A stretch of 64,000 bases of DNA from Pseudoduganella namucuonensis. Its GTDB lineage: Bacteria; Pseudomonadota; Gammaproteobacteria; Burkholderiales; Burkholderiaceae_D. This document shows positions 52,513 through 60,438 of this stretch, piece after piece. The notes beneath the pieces were generated by a model. The model was not told the DNA's origin. It saw only the letters and a list, made by a program, of their open reading frames with translations, and did no database searches. The translations under genes and the position numbers were made by a program. The number at the start of each line of letters is the position of its first letter. The first letter of the stretch is position 1. The stretch lies in NCBI RefSeq assembly GCF_900116645.1, contig NZ_FPBO01000036.1, forward strand, positions 1 through 64,000, written 5' to 3'.

Positions 52513-53261
52513 GTGGCGCGGTGCGGTTCGACTATGGCGGTTGCCAGGTGCTGGTCACCGGCGGCACCAGTGGCATCGGCGCCGGCATCGCGGCCGCCTA
52601 CCGCGCCGCCGGCGCCAGCGTCGCCATCACCGGCACCCGCGCCAGCGCGGCCGGGTACGACGCGGACCTGGCGGGCTATCGCTATTTGCAACTGGACCTT
52701 GAGCGGCCGGCCCAGGTGGCGGAGGTGACCGCCGCGCTGCCGGCGCTGGACATGCTGGTCAACAACGCCGGCACGGCGTTTCCCGGCGGCCTGGACGAGA
52801 GCGACCCCGATGTCTTCCTACGGGCGCTGGACATCAATCTGGTCAGCGCCTACCGGCTGGCGCGGGCCTGCCGGCCGTTGCTGGCCCGCAGCCGTATGCC
52901 GGGCGGCGCCGGCGTGCTCGGCATCGCCTCCCTCACTTCGCTGTTCGGCAATCCGCTGGTGCCGGGCTATGGCGCGGCGAAAGCCGGCCTGGTGCAACTG
53001 ACCAAGAGCCTGGCCATGGGCTGGGCGCGCGACGGCATCAGGGTCAACGCGGTGGCCGCCGGGCTGATCGAGACTCGCCTCACCGCCGCCCACGTGGGCG
53101 ACGCGGACGCGCTGGCGCCATGGCTGGCGCGCACCCCGCTCGGCCGCGTCGGCGTGCCGGACGATATCGCCGGCACGGCCCTGTTCCTCACCAGCGGCGC
53201 CGCCGCCTACGTCACCGGCCAGTGCTGGGTGGTCGATGGCGGCTATTCGGTCTTTGGCTGA
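52509..53261 (+). CDS. SDR family oxidoreductase
   Basis: A 250-residue SDR read from a GTG that overlaps the MFS stop (GTGA), with GGGGGAGGAC as ribosome site. Motifs: VLVTGGTSGIGAGIAAAYRA, LVNNAGTAF, IASLTS (Ser), GYGAAKAGLVQ (Tyr/Lys) and the C-terminal CWVVDGGYS. Likely another hydroxysteroid or 3-hydroxyacyl-CoA dehydrogenase of the pathway. Substrate not readable. Confidence 0.83.
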   Translation: MSGAVRFDYGGCQVLVTGGTSGIGAGIAAAYRAAGASVAITGTRASAAGYDADLAGYRYLQLDLERPAQVAEVTAALPALDMLVNNAGTAFPGGLDESDPDVFLRALDINLVSAYRLARACRPLLARSRMPGGAGVLGIASLTSLFGNPLVPGYGAAKAGLVQLTKSLAMGWARDGIRVNAVAAGLIETRLTAAHVGDADALAPWLARTPLGRVGVPDDIAGTALFLTSGAAAYVTGQCWVVDGGYSVFG

Positions 53262-53295
53262 CCCGCATCGTTCCCATCCCGCCATCGGAGTATCC

Positions 53296-53688
53296 ATGCA
53301 CACCACCCCCAGCCCGGCCGAAATACAGGCCGCCGTGCGGCGCTACGCGCAATGCCTGACGAATGGCGACCTGGACGGCATCGTCGCCCTGTTCGCGCCC
53401 GACGCGGTGTTCGAGGATCCGATCGGCACCGTTCCCCATGTCGGATCAGAGGGCGTGCGCGGCTTCTTCCAGGCCGCGTTGAGCCAGACCGGTGGCCGCA
53501 TCCTGTTCGAGCAGGAAGGCGCGGTGCGCATCCGGGGGCCGCACGCCGTATGCGCCTTCATCGCCACCTGCGACCGCCTCACTCCCGTGCTGGTCACCGA
53601 GACCACCGACATCTTCAAGTTCGACCGGAACGGCCGCATCAAATCGCTGGTCGCGATCTGGGGCGAGAGCAACGCGCGCACGGTGTAA
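53296..53688 (+). CDS. ksi: Steroid delta5-isomerase (ketosteroid isomerase)
   Basis: A 130-residue SnoaL/NTF2-fold protein with CGGAG before the ATG. It parallels Comamonas KSI: VRRYAQCLTNGDLDGIVALF, AVFEDPIGT, TDIFKFDRNGRIKSLVAIWG. The three catalytic residues are kept: Tyr17 (KSI Tyr14), Asp41 (Asp38) and Asp105 (Asp99). It moves the double bond of 3-keto-delta5 steroids to delta4 in the cytoplasm. It closes the hsaA operon. The agreement at all three sites makes a different SnoaL function unlikely. Confidence 0.88.
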   Translation: MHTTPSPAEIQAAVRRYAQCLTNGDLDGIVALFAPDAVFEDPIGTVPHVGSEGVRGFFQAALSQTGGRILFEQEGAVRIRGPHAVCAFIATCDRLTPVLVTETTDIFKFDRNGRIKSLVAIWGESNARTV

Positions 53689-53706
53689 GTATTAGTCCCG
53701 GTTTTA

Positions 53707-53722
53707 ATCCTATTGGACGATG
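53707..53722. promoter_or_regulatory. Shared steroid-operon box, copy B (upstream of hsaC)
   Basis: ATCCTATTGGACGATG differs at one base of 16 from copy C at 61581. It starts 83 bases before the hsaC start, in the 101-base gap after the isomerase gene. TTAGTC lies 10 bases upstream of the box start (53692-53697), as also near copy A. Confidence 0.55.
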
Positions 53723-53789
53723 TGGCCTGGACGCGATCTGCCGAGAATGGAGCCTGGATCAACAGTGCCCAATTCGACGGAGACTATGC

Positions 53790-54695
53790 ATGATAGACAT
53801 CAGAGGGCTGGCTTACGTGGTCGTGAACGCGACCGACGTGTCACGATGGGAACGCTACGGCGAGGACGTGCTGGGCATGATGGCGCAGCCGGCGCCGGAG
53901 GGCGGCGTCTACCTTAAAATGGACGAGCGGCCGTTCCGCTTCCTGGTTCAGGCGGCCGGAACGGAAGGCTACGCCGCCTCCGGCTGGGAAGTGCTGAACG
54001 CCGAGGCGTTCGAACTGGCACTGCGGGAGCTGGAACAGGCCGGCGCCGAGCCCGTGCTGGGCAGCGCCGCGGACTGCGCGCTGCGCAAGGCGCAGCAGGT
54101 GGTCCGGTTCCGCGATCCGTCCGGCAACCGGCATGAAATCGTCTGGGGTTGCCAACGCGATTTCCAGCGCTTCGTCTCGCCGCAAGGTGTCGAGCGTTTC
54201 GTCACAGGGGACCTCGGCATGGGGCACACGGTGCTGCCAGCGCCCAATTTCGACGCCACCTGGGCCTTCTTCCGCGACGTGCTGGGCTTCGGCCTGTCCG
54301 ACATCTACAAGCACCGCGCCGCCCCGGACGCGCCGGTGCAGCGGATTCACTTTTGCCACTGCAACAACGGGCGCCAGCACAGCGTCGCGCTGTTCGAGGC
54401 CGAGATCCCGTCCGGCTGCGCGCACGTCAACGTCGAGGTGCCCAGCATCACCGATGTCGGCCGGGCCCTTGACCGCCGGCAGCGGCACGGCGTCAAGCTG
54501 ATGGCCAGCATGGGGCAGCACGCCAACGACCAGATGTTCTCCTTCTACATGGCCACGCCGTCCGGCTTCGCGCTGGAATACGGCGCCGGCGGGCTGGTGG
54601 TCGACTGGAGCCGGCACGCGGCCTTCGAGGCGACCGAGATCAGCCTGTGGGGACACGACTTCAGCCTGGGTCTGGCGACCGGCGACACCAACTAG
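53790..54695 (+). CDS. hsaC: Extradiol dioxygenase, 3,4-DHSA 4,5-cleaving (HsaC/TesB-like)
   Basis: A 301-residue type I extradiol dioxygenase; GGAG precedes the ATG at 53790. Iron ligands His146 (GMGHTVLP), His212 (CAHVNVEV) and Glu263 (ALEYGAGG) and the catalytic His197 (RQHSVAL), His244 (GQHAND) and Tyr253 (FYMATP) are all present, by analogy to BphC. It meta-cleaves the catechol ring A of the 9,10-secosteroid with O2. It heads the second steroid unit with ipdA and ipdB. The hydrolase HsaD that should follow is not seen. Confidence 0.92.
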   Translation: MIDIRGLAYVVVNATDVSRWERYGEDVLGMMAQPAPEGGVYLKMDERPFRFLVQAAGTEGYAASGWEVLNAEAFELALRELEQAGAEPVLGSAADCALRKAQQVVRFRDPSGNRHEIVWGCQRDFQRFVSPQGVERFVTGDLGMGHTVLPAPNFDATWAFFRDVLGFGLSDIYKHRAAPDAPVQRIHFCHCNNGRQHSVALFEAEIPSGCAHVNVEVPSITDVGRALDRRQRHGVKLMASMGQHANDQMFSFYMATPSGFALEYGAGGLVVDWSRHAAFEATEISLWGHDFSLGLATGDTN

Positions 54696-54705
54696 AGGAT
54701 CAAGC

Positions 54706-55584
54706 ATGAACAAGCAAATGACAGCGGCCGAAGTGGTCGCCCAACTGCGCGATGGCATGACCATCGGCATCGGTGGCTGGGGGCCGCGCCGCAAGCCCAT
54801 GGCCATCGTGCGCGAAATCCTGCGCTCGGACCTGAAGGACTTGACCATCGTCGCCTACGGCGGTCCGGACGTGGGCATGCTGTGCGCGGCGGGCAAGGTG
54901 CGCAAGCTGGTGTACGCCTTCGTCTCGCTGGACGCGATTCCGCTCGAGCCGTATTTCCGCAAGGCGCGCGAGGCGGGCCAGATCGCCGTCTCCGAGCTGG
55001 ACGAGGGCATGCTGCAGTGGGGCTTGCGCGCGGCCGCCATGCGGCTGCCGTTCCTGCCGACGCGGGTGGGGCTGGCGACCGACATCATGACCCACAATCC
55101 GGATATCAAGACCATCCGCTCTCCCTATGCGGACGGCGAATTGCTGGCGGCCATGCCGGCCATCGCGCTGGACGCGGCCCTGCTGCACGTGGACCTGGGC
55201 GACCGCCTGGGCAACACCCAGATCGGCGGGCCGGACCCGTTCTTCGACGACCTGTTCGCGCGCGCCGCGCAGCGCTGCTACGTCAGCTGCGACCGCCTGG
55301 TCGAGCGCGTCGAGGACGACGACGCCTTCCAGCCCAAGGCCAATTTCTTCGAGCGCTATCTGGTCAGCGGGGTGGTGCACGCGCCCGGCGGCGCCCACCC
55401 GACCTCCTGCGCGCCACACTACGGCTGGGACCTGGATCACCTCAAGAAATACGTCGCCAGCGCGGCCGAGGACGGCGGCTGGGCCCGATACGTGGGCGAA
55501 TTCGTGGCCGGGACGGAGGAGCACTACCTGCGCCGCGTCGGCGGCATGGAGCGCGTGGCGCAACTTCCCCTTCCCATATTTTGA
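54706..55584 (+). CDS. ipdA: COCHEA-CoA hydrolase subunit A (IpdA-like, CoA-transferase family)
   Basis: A 292-residue protein beginning MTIGIGGWGPRRKPMAIVRE after a short lead, then YGGPDVGMLCAAGKVRKLVY, SELDEGMLQWGLRAAAMRLP, VDLGDRLGNTQIGGPDPFFD and APGGAHPTSCAPHYGWD. This matches mycobacterial IpdA. IpdAB is a CoA-transferase-fold hydrolase that opens the last steroid ring (ring C). AGAGGATCAAGC precedes the ATG and it is 12 bases before ipdB. Confidence 0.9.
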   Translation: MNKQMTAAEVVAQLRDGMTIGIGGWGPRRKPMAIVREILRSDLKDLTIVAYGGPDVGMLCAAGKVRKLVYAFVSLDAIPLEPYFRKAREAGQIAVSELDEGMLQWGLRAAAMRLPFLPTRVGLATDIMTHNPDIKTIRSPYADGELLAAMPAIALDAALLHVDLGDRLGNTQIGGPDPFFDDLFARAAQRCYVSCDRLVERVEDDDAFQPKANFFERYLVSGVVHAPGGAHPTSCAPHYGWDLDHLKKYVASAAEDGGWARYVGEFVAGTEEHYLRRVGGMERVAQLPLPIF

Positions 55585-55596
55585 AGCGAGCCTCCC

Positions 55597-56421
55597 ATGA
55601 CCAAGACTGACGACTTTACCCTGGCGGAACTGATGATCGCCGCCGCATCCGAGGCCTGGCGCGGCAACGGCGAGATTCTCGCCTCCGGCATCGGCGTCTT
55701 GCCGCGCATCGCCGCCGGCCTCGCCAAGTTGACCCATACGCCGGAATTGCTGATGACCGACAGCGAAGCCTATTTCGTCGAAGACCCGGTGCCGCTCGGG
55801 CCGCGCGGCGATTGGTCGCCCCGGTTCTCCGGCTGGATGCCGTACAGCCGCGTGTTCGACGGCGTGTGGCGCGGCCAGCGCCACGCGATGGTGGGGCCGA
55901 CCCAGATCGACCGTTACGGCCAGGCCAACATCTCTTGCCTGGGCCAGTTCAGCCAGCCCAAGGTGCAGATGCTGGGGGCGCGCGGCTTTCCCGGCAATAG
56001 CATCAACCACATCAATTCCATGTTCGTGCCGGCCCACAGCAAGCGCGTGTTCGTGTCCGGCGAGGTGGACATGGTGGCCAGCGTCGGCTACAACCCGGCC
56101 CGCTGGCCGGACGGCGTGGCGCCGCGCTTCCTCGACCTGCGCCGCATCGTCACCGACCTGTGCGTGATGGACTTCGGCGGCGCGGCGCACGCGATCCGCG
56201 TGATCTCGCTGCATCCCGGCGTGACGCTGGACGAGGTGCGCGAGGCGACGGGTTTTCCGCTCGAGGCCGCGCCGGATTGCGCGCTCACGCCATCGCCCAC
56301 CGGCGAGCAGCTCGACATCATCCGCAGGCTCGATCCGCACGATCTGCGCGGCGGCGTCCTGAAGAACAACCCACCGGGTCTGCGCCAAGCGCGGGCCGCA
56401 TCCCGGACTCACTCAGCTTAA
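55597..56421 (+). CDS. ipdB: COCHEA-CoA hydrolase subunit B (IpdB-like)
   Basis: A 274-residue partner of IpdA: LASGIGVLPRIAAGLAKLTH, LLMTDSEAYFVEDPVPLG, GWMPYSRVFDGVWRGQRHAM, QIDRYGQANISCLGQF, GNSINHINS, VMDFGGAAHAIRVISLHPGV. The features match IpdB of the steroid C/D-ring pathway. Together with FadD3 in the previous unit it argues that the organism takes steroids beyond ring A/B to central metabolites. Confidence 0.9.
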   Translation: MTKTDDFTLAELMIAAASEAWRGNGEILASGIGVLPRIAAGLAKLTHTPELLMTDSEAYFVEDPVPLGPRGDWSPRFSGWMPYSRVFDGVWRGQRHAMVGPTQIDRYGQANISCLGQFSQPKVQMLGARGFPGNSINHINSMFVPAHSKRVFVSGEVDMVASVGYNPARWPDGVAPRFLDLRRIVTDLCVMDFGGAAHAIRVISLHPGVTLDEVREATGFPLEAAPDCALTPSPTGEQLDIIRRLDPHDLRGGVLKNNPPGLRQARAASRTHSA

Positions 56422-56431
56422 GGAGTATCAC

Positions 56432-57184
56432 ATGCGCTTCAAAGGAAAAATCGCCCTGGTGACAGGCGCCGCGTCCGGCATAGGCCGCGCCAGCGCGGTG
56501 CGGCTGGCGCGCGAGGGCGCCACGCTGGCGCTGGCCGACATCAACACGGCGGCGATCGAGGAAGTGGCCGCGGAACTGCGGCGCGCGCATGACACGACCG
56601 TGGCCTGTTTCGTGTTCGACGCCACCAACACCGACAGCTGCCGCGGCATGGTGTCGGCCGCAGCCGCCCATTTCGGCGCCATCGACGTGCTGTGCAACAT
56701 CGCCGGCATCGCCGGCGGCTGGCATTTCCACGAGATGCCCCAGGCGGCATGGGACCGCATGGTCGCCATCAATCTGACCAGCGTGTTCGCCATTTCCCAG
56801 GAGGCGATCCCGCACCTGGTCAGGTCCAGGGGCAACATCGTCAATATGGCGTCGGCCTCGGCCAAGCAGGGCCAGCCCTACACCACGGCCTATTGCGCGA
56901 CCAAGGCCGGCGTGGTGGCGCTGACGCGCTGCCTGGCGGTGGAGTATGCCAAGGATGGGGTGCGCGCCAACGCGATCTGTCCGGGCGGGGTGAACACGCC
57001 CATCAACCAGACGCTCAATTTCCCCACCGATATCGACGCCAAGATGATGGACAAGCTGTATCCGCTGTTCCCCATGGCCGAGCCGGAGGAGATCGCGGCG
57101 GCGGTGGCCTACCTGGCCTCGGACGAGGCGCGCTATGTGACCGGCATCGATTTCTCGATCGATGGCGGCCAGACCATGTCCTGA
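56432..57184 (+). CDS. SDR family oxidoreductase
   Basis: A 250-residue SDR with AAGGAGTATC before the ATG. LVTGAASGIGRASAVRLARE, Asp in LADINTAA (NAD-type), NIAGIAGG, MASASAKQGQPYTTAYCATK with Tyr and Lys, and SIDGGQTMS at the end. It lies between ipdB and the flavoenzyme. A 7- or 12-hydroxysteroid or a ring C/D 3-hydroxyacyl-CoA dehydrogenase role fits; sequence does not choose. Confidence 0.83.
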   Translation: MRFKGKIALVTGAASGIGRASAVRLAREGATLALADINTAAIEEVAAELRRAHDTTVACFVFDATNTDSCRGMVSAAAAHFGAIDVLCNIAGIAGGWHFHEMPQAAWDRMVAINLTSVFAISQEAIPHLVRSRGNIVNMASASAKQGQPYTTAYCATKAGVVALTRCLAVEYAKDGVRANAICPGGVNTPINQTLNFPTDIDAKMMDKLYPLFPMAEPEEIAAAVAYLASDEARYVTGIDFSIDGGQTMS

Positions 57185-57214
57185 CGCGGCACCCGCCTAG
57201 GAATCGACGACAAT

Positions 57215-59356
57215 ATGAGTACAGCCTTCCCACATCTGATGTCACCCGGCCGCATCGGCTCGATGGTGCTGAGGAACCGCATTTTCATGTCGCCCATGGG
57301 CTCGAACCTGGCCGAGCCGGAGGGGTATTGCGGGCAGCGCATCGCCAGCTATTACGCCGAGCGGGCCAAGGGCGGGGCCGCGATGGTGATCATGGGCTCG
57401 ACCGGCGTGGCCTGGCCGCGCGGTTCGGGCAACCAGCAGCAGGTCGCGGTGTCCGACGACCGCTTCATCCCCGGCCTGAAGCTGGTGGCCGACGCGGTGC
57501 ACGCGCACGGCGGCAAGATCGCCATGCAGTTGCAGCACGCCGGTCCGATCGCCGTCAACGAGCCCTTGCAGGGCCTGCCCCTGCTGGTGCCGTCCGTGCC
57601 CGAGGACAAGCCGTTCGACTGGCCGGTGGATTTGACGCCCCAGGAAAACAAGGACATGTTCGAGGCCTTCTTCGCGCCTGGCGTGGTCATCTCGCACCAG
57701 GAGGCCACCGAGGACGACCTGGAATGGGTGATCGCCTGCTTCGCCAGCGCGGCCATTCGGGCGCGCACGGCCGGCATGGATGGCGTGGAGATCCATGCCG
57801 GCCACGGTTACCTGATCTCGGCCTTCCTGTCGCCCGCGTCGAACCGCCGCACGGATCGCTGGGGCGGTTCGCTGGAAAACCGCGCGCGCCTGCTGGTCGA
57901 AGTCATCAAGCGGGTGCGCGCCGCGGTCGGCCCCGATTTTCCGGTCTGGTTCCGCTTCGATTCCCAGGAATACCTGCTCAACGACGGCATCACCTTGCAG
58001 GACGCGATCGAGACGGCGAAGCTGGCGCAGGACGCCGGCGCCGACGCGGTGCACGTCTCGGCCAACGCCGACAAGAGCAAGGGCATCAGCTTCTCCGAGG
58101 GGCACGCGACGCATTTTCCGGGCCACTTCACCGCCAACGCGGCGGCCATCAAGGCCGCGCTGACGATACCGGTGATCTGTCCGGGCCGCATCGAACCGGC
58201 GCTGGGAGAACGGCTGATCGCCGAAGGCAAGCTCGATTTCATCGCCATGGCGCGCAAGCTGCTGGCCGACCCCGAATTGCCCAACAAGCTGGGGGCGGGA
58301 CGGCAGGACCTGGTGCGCCCGTGCATTTATTGCTACACCTGCATCAGCCAGATTTTCCTGGGCACCCATGTGCGCTGCGCCGTCAACGCGCAGACCGGTT
58401 ATGAATCGATCGCCCCCATCATTCCGCTGGCCTCGCAACAGCGGCGCAAGCGGGTGCTGGTGGTCGGCGGCGGCCCCGGCGGCATGGAGGCGGCGCGCGT
58501 CGCCGCGCTGCGCGGGCACGACGTGCATCTGCACGAGTCCGGCGGGCGGCTGGGCGGGACCGTGTTCTTCTCGTCCATCGTCTACCCGGAGAACGGCGCC
58601 CTGATCACCTACCTGGCACGCCAAATGGAGGAATTGGGCGTGCGGGTCCACCTGCGCTCTACCGTGACCGTGGAGCTGGCCCGGGCGCTGAAGCCGGACG
58701 CCATCGTGGTGGCCACCGGGGCACGCCGCAGCCTGATCGAGCTCCCCGGCGCGGATTTGCCGCATGTGTTCAGCGGCGACGAGATGCGCGAGATGGTCAC
58801 CGGCCGCTATGGCGCCACGCTGAAGCGCAAGCTGCCGCTGGGCGTGCGCGCCATGATCCGCGCAGGCAAGGCCTCCGGGATGCTGGAAAGCGCCGCGCGG
58901 ATCCGCCGCCTGAGCAACTACTATCTGCCGATCGGCAAGGAGGTGGTGATCTATGGCGGCGGCCTGGTGGGCGTGGAACTGGCGGAGTTCCTGGCCGAGC
59001 GGCACCGCAAGGTCACGCTGATCGAGCCGGGTCCGAGCTTCGGCAAGGAATTGATGATGGTGCGCCGCTGGCGGCTGATGGACACGCTGCGCAAGGAAAA
59101 AGTGACCCTGTTGGCCGGCTGCGAGTTGCTCGCGATTACGCCGGGCGGTGTGGTGTACCGCACCAAGAACGGCCAGGAGCAGGCCCGCAAGGCCGACACC
59201 GTCATCATGGCGATCGGCGCCGAGCCGAGCGGCGCCGCGCTGACCGAGAGCCTGAGGGCGGTCTGCGCGGACGTGCACTGCATCGGCGATGCGAAGGAAC
59301 TGGGTTATATAGACGGCGCCATCAAGAGCGGCAACCGCCTGGCGCTGGCGCTGTAA
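57215..59356 (+). CDS. NADH:flavin oxidoreductase, FadH/BaiCD-BaiH type
   Basis: A 713-residue enzyme with old-yellow-enzyme barrel, cluster cysteines C370, C373, C376 and C388 (RPCIYCYTCISQIF, then RCAVN), and FAD/NAD domain (VLVVGGGPGGMEAARVAALR, VVIYGGGLVGVELAEFLAER). Barrel signature: VEIHAGHGYLISAFLSPASN with Tyr199. Relatives reduce enoyl- or dienoyl-CoA or the delta4/delta6 bonds of steroids (bile-acid BaiCD/BaiH). It differs clearly from the FadH at 5884. Placed beside a BaiE-like dehydratase, it may reduce a dienone made by loss of a 7-hydroxyl (inference). Confidence 0.85.
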   Translation: MSTAFPHLMSPGRIGSMVLRNRIFMSPMGSNLAEPEGYCGQRIASYYAERAKGGAAMVIMGSTGVAWPRGSGNQQQVAVSDDRFIPGLKLVADAVHAHGGKIAMQLQHAGPIAVNEPLQGLPLLVPSVPEDKPFDWPVDLTPQENKDMFEAFFAPGVVISHQEATEDDLEWVIACFASAAIRARTAGMDGVEIHAGHGYLISAFLSPASNRRTDRWGGSLENRARLLVEVIKRVRAAVGPDFPVWFRFDSQEYLLNDGITLQDAIETAKLAQDAGADAVHVSANADKSKGISFSEGHATHFPGHFTANAAAIKAALTIPVICPGRIEPALGERLIAEGKLDFIAMARKLLADPELPNKLGAGRQDLVRPCIYCYTCISQIFLGTHVRCAVNAQTGYESIAPIIPLASQQRRKRVLVVGGGPGGMEAARVAALRGHDVHLHESGGRLGGTVFFSSIVYPENGALITYLARQMEELGVRVHLRSTVTVELARALKPDAIVVATGARRSLIELPGADLPHVFSGDEMREMVTGRYGATLKRKLPLGVRAMIRAGKASGMLESAARIRRLSNYYLPIGKEVVIYGGGLVGVELAEFLAERHRKVTLIEPGPSFGKELMMVRRWRLMDTLRKEKVTLLAGCELLAITPGGVVYRTKNGQEQARKADTVIMAIGAEPSGAALTESLRAVCADVHCIGDAKELGYIDGAIKSGNRLALAL

Positions 59357-59388
59357 GGTGCCGGACCACACAGACGAATGGAGACCAA

Positions 59389-59862
59389 ATGAACGACGAT
59401 ACAGCGCTACGGGCGCGCAACCGCGCGGCATTCGCCGCCATGCTGGGCCACCTGGGACGCAAGGAGTTCGACCAGTTCGAAGCCTACCTGGACGACAACG
59501 TCTTCCAGGACTGGCCGTACCGGCCCATCCCTTCGATGGCCGACAGCCTGGTGGGCCGCGGCGCGCTGCGCGGCTTCATCGAGCAAGCCACCGCCGATTT
59601 CGATCCCTACAATTACACGATCAGCCGCTTCCACGAGATGGCCGATCCGGACAGCCTGATCGTCGAATACAGTTCCAGGACGGTCTATCTGCCGCGCGCG
59701 GTGCCCTACGCCAACCAGTACCTGAGCATTCTGCGCTTCGCCGAGGGGAAAATCGTGTACTGGCGCGAGTATGTGAACCCGCTCATCATCAAGGAAGCCT
59801 TGCTCGATGACTTCGGCAAGACCATCGACGAGCGTGTGGGGCGGGGCCATGGAGCCGCTTGA
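59389..59862 (+). CDS. SnoaL-like (NTF2-fold) protein
   Basis: A 157-residue protein with TGGAGACC before the ATG. It has the cone-shaped NTF2 fold pattern: LGRKEFDQFEAYLDDNVFQD, WPYRPIPSMADSLVGRGALR, NYTISRFHEMADPDSLIVEY, YANQYLSILRFAEGKIVYWR. No catalytic set for isomerase or dehydratase could be placed with confidence. It overlaps the next SnoaL gene by 14 bases, so the two may form a heteromeric or sequential pair. Confidence 0.8.
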   Translation: MNDDTALRARNRAAFAAMLGHLGRKEFDQFEAYLDDNVFQDWPYRPIPSMADSLVGRGALRGFIEQATADFDPYNYTISRFHEMADPDSLIVEYSSRTVYLPRAVPYANQYLSILRFAEGKIVYWREYVNPLIIKEALLDDFGKTIDERVGRGHGAA

Positions 59863-60301
59863 GCGCCTGCTCGCCATCGAGGAGATCGGCAGGCTCAAGG
59901 CACGCTACTTCCGCCTGCTCGACACCAGGCAATGGGGCGAACTGGAGACCCTGTTCGCCGCCGACGCGGTGTTCGACATGCGCGAGGCGGCCGGCGGCGG
60001 CAGCGATGAGCGCGCGCTCGTGGTGGGCGCGTCCGCGATCGCCGCCTTCGTGCGCGGGGCCGTGGACGGACTGGTCACCGTGCACCACGGCCACATGCCT
60101 GAAATCGAGCTGCTGGCGCCGACCCGCGCCCGCGCCACCTGGGCCATGGAGGACCTGCTGCGCTGGCCCGGCGAAGCGGGCATCGCGCGCACCCTGCGCG
60201 GATACGGCCATTACCGCGACACGTACACGCGCATCGAGGGGCGCTGGGTGATACAGTCCAGTGCACTGAGCCGCTTGCTGGTGGACTTTTCGCCGGTGTA
60301 A
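59849..60301 (+). CDS. SnoaL-like steroid dehydratase candidate (BaiE/Hsh2-like)
   Basis: A 150-residue NTF2-fold protein. It parallels the bile acid 7-alpha-dehydratase BaiE: EEIGRLKARYFRLLDTRQWG, ELETLFAADAVF, VHHGHMPEIELL, TWAMEDLLRW, YTRIEGRWVI. The residues equivalent to BaiE Tyr30, Asp35, His83 and Asp106 are here Tyr20, Asp25, His82 and Asp102. It would remove a 7-hydroxyl as water from a steroid or its CoA ester. Start chosen at the ATG after GGGGCGGGG, overlapping the previous gene. Confidence 0.75.
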   Translation: MEPLERLLAIEEIGRLKARYFRLLDTRQWGELETLFAADAVFDMREAAGGGSDERALVVGASAIAAFVRGAVDGLVTVHHGHMPEIELLAPTRARATWAMEDLLRWPGEAGIARTLRGYGHYRDTYTRIEGRWVIQSSALSRLLVDFSPV

Positions 60302-60326
60302 GCCACCCGCCATCATCGGCGCCGGC

Positions 60327-60400
60327 ATGAAAACCATCGTCATCGCCGGTGGCGGTGTCGGCGGCGTCGCTGGCGCCGGGTTGCGCCGCTACGCCTGGCC
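60327..60400 (+). pseudogene. Truncated N-terminus of a Rossmann-fold flavoprotein
   Basis: The frame starts MKTIVIAGGGVGGVAGAGLR, the opening beta-alpha unit of an FAD-binding protein, but the sequence after about 25 residues has no helix or distal Glu and runs into the 3' end of the convergent HsaB-MarR gene. It looks like the stub of a deleted gene of the second steroid unit. A chance match is possible because it is so short. Confidence 0.35.
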
Positions 60401-60438
60401 ATCCGCCGCCGACGCGCTGCGCACCCGGGCTTGGACGG

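Noticed and set aside
57242..59431. 729-codon open frame on the minus strand opposite the NADH:flavin oxidoreductase
   Set aside because: Its translation is rich in Arg, His, Gly and Gln with no family pattern; it is the usual antisense shadow of a GC-rich gene whose plus-strand frame has clear motifs.
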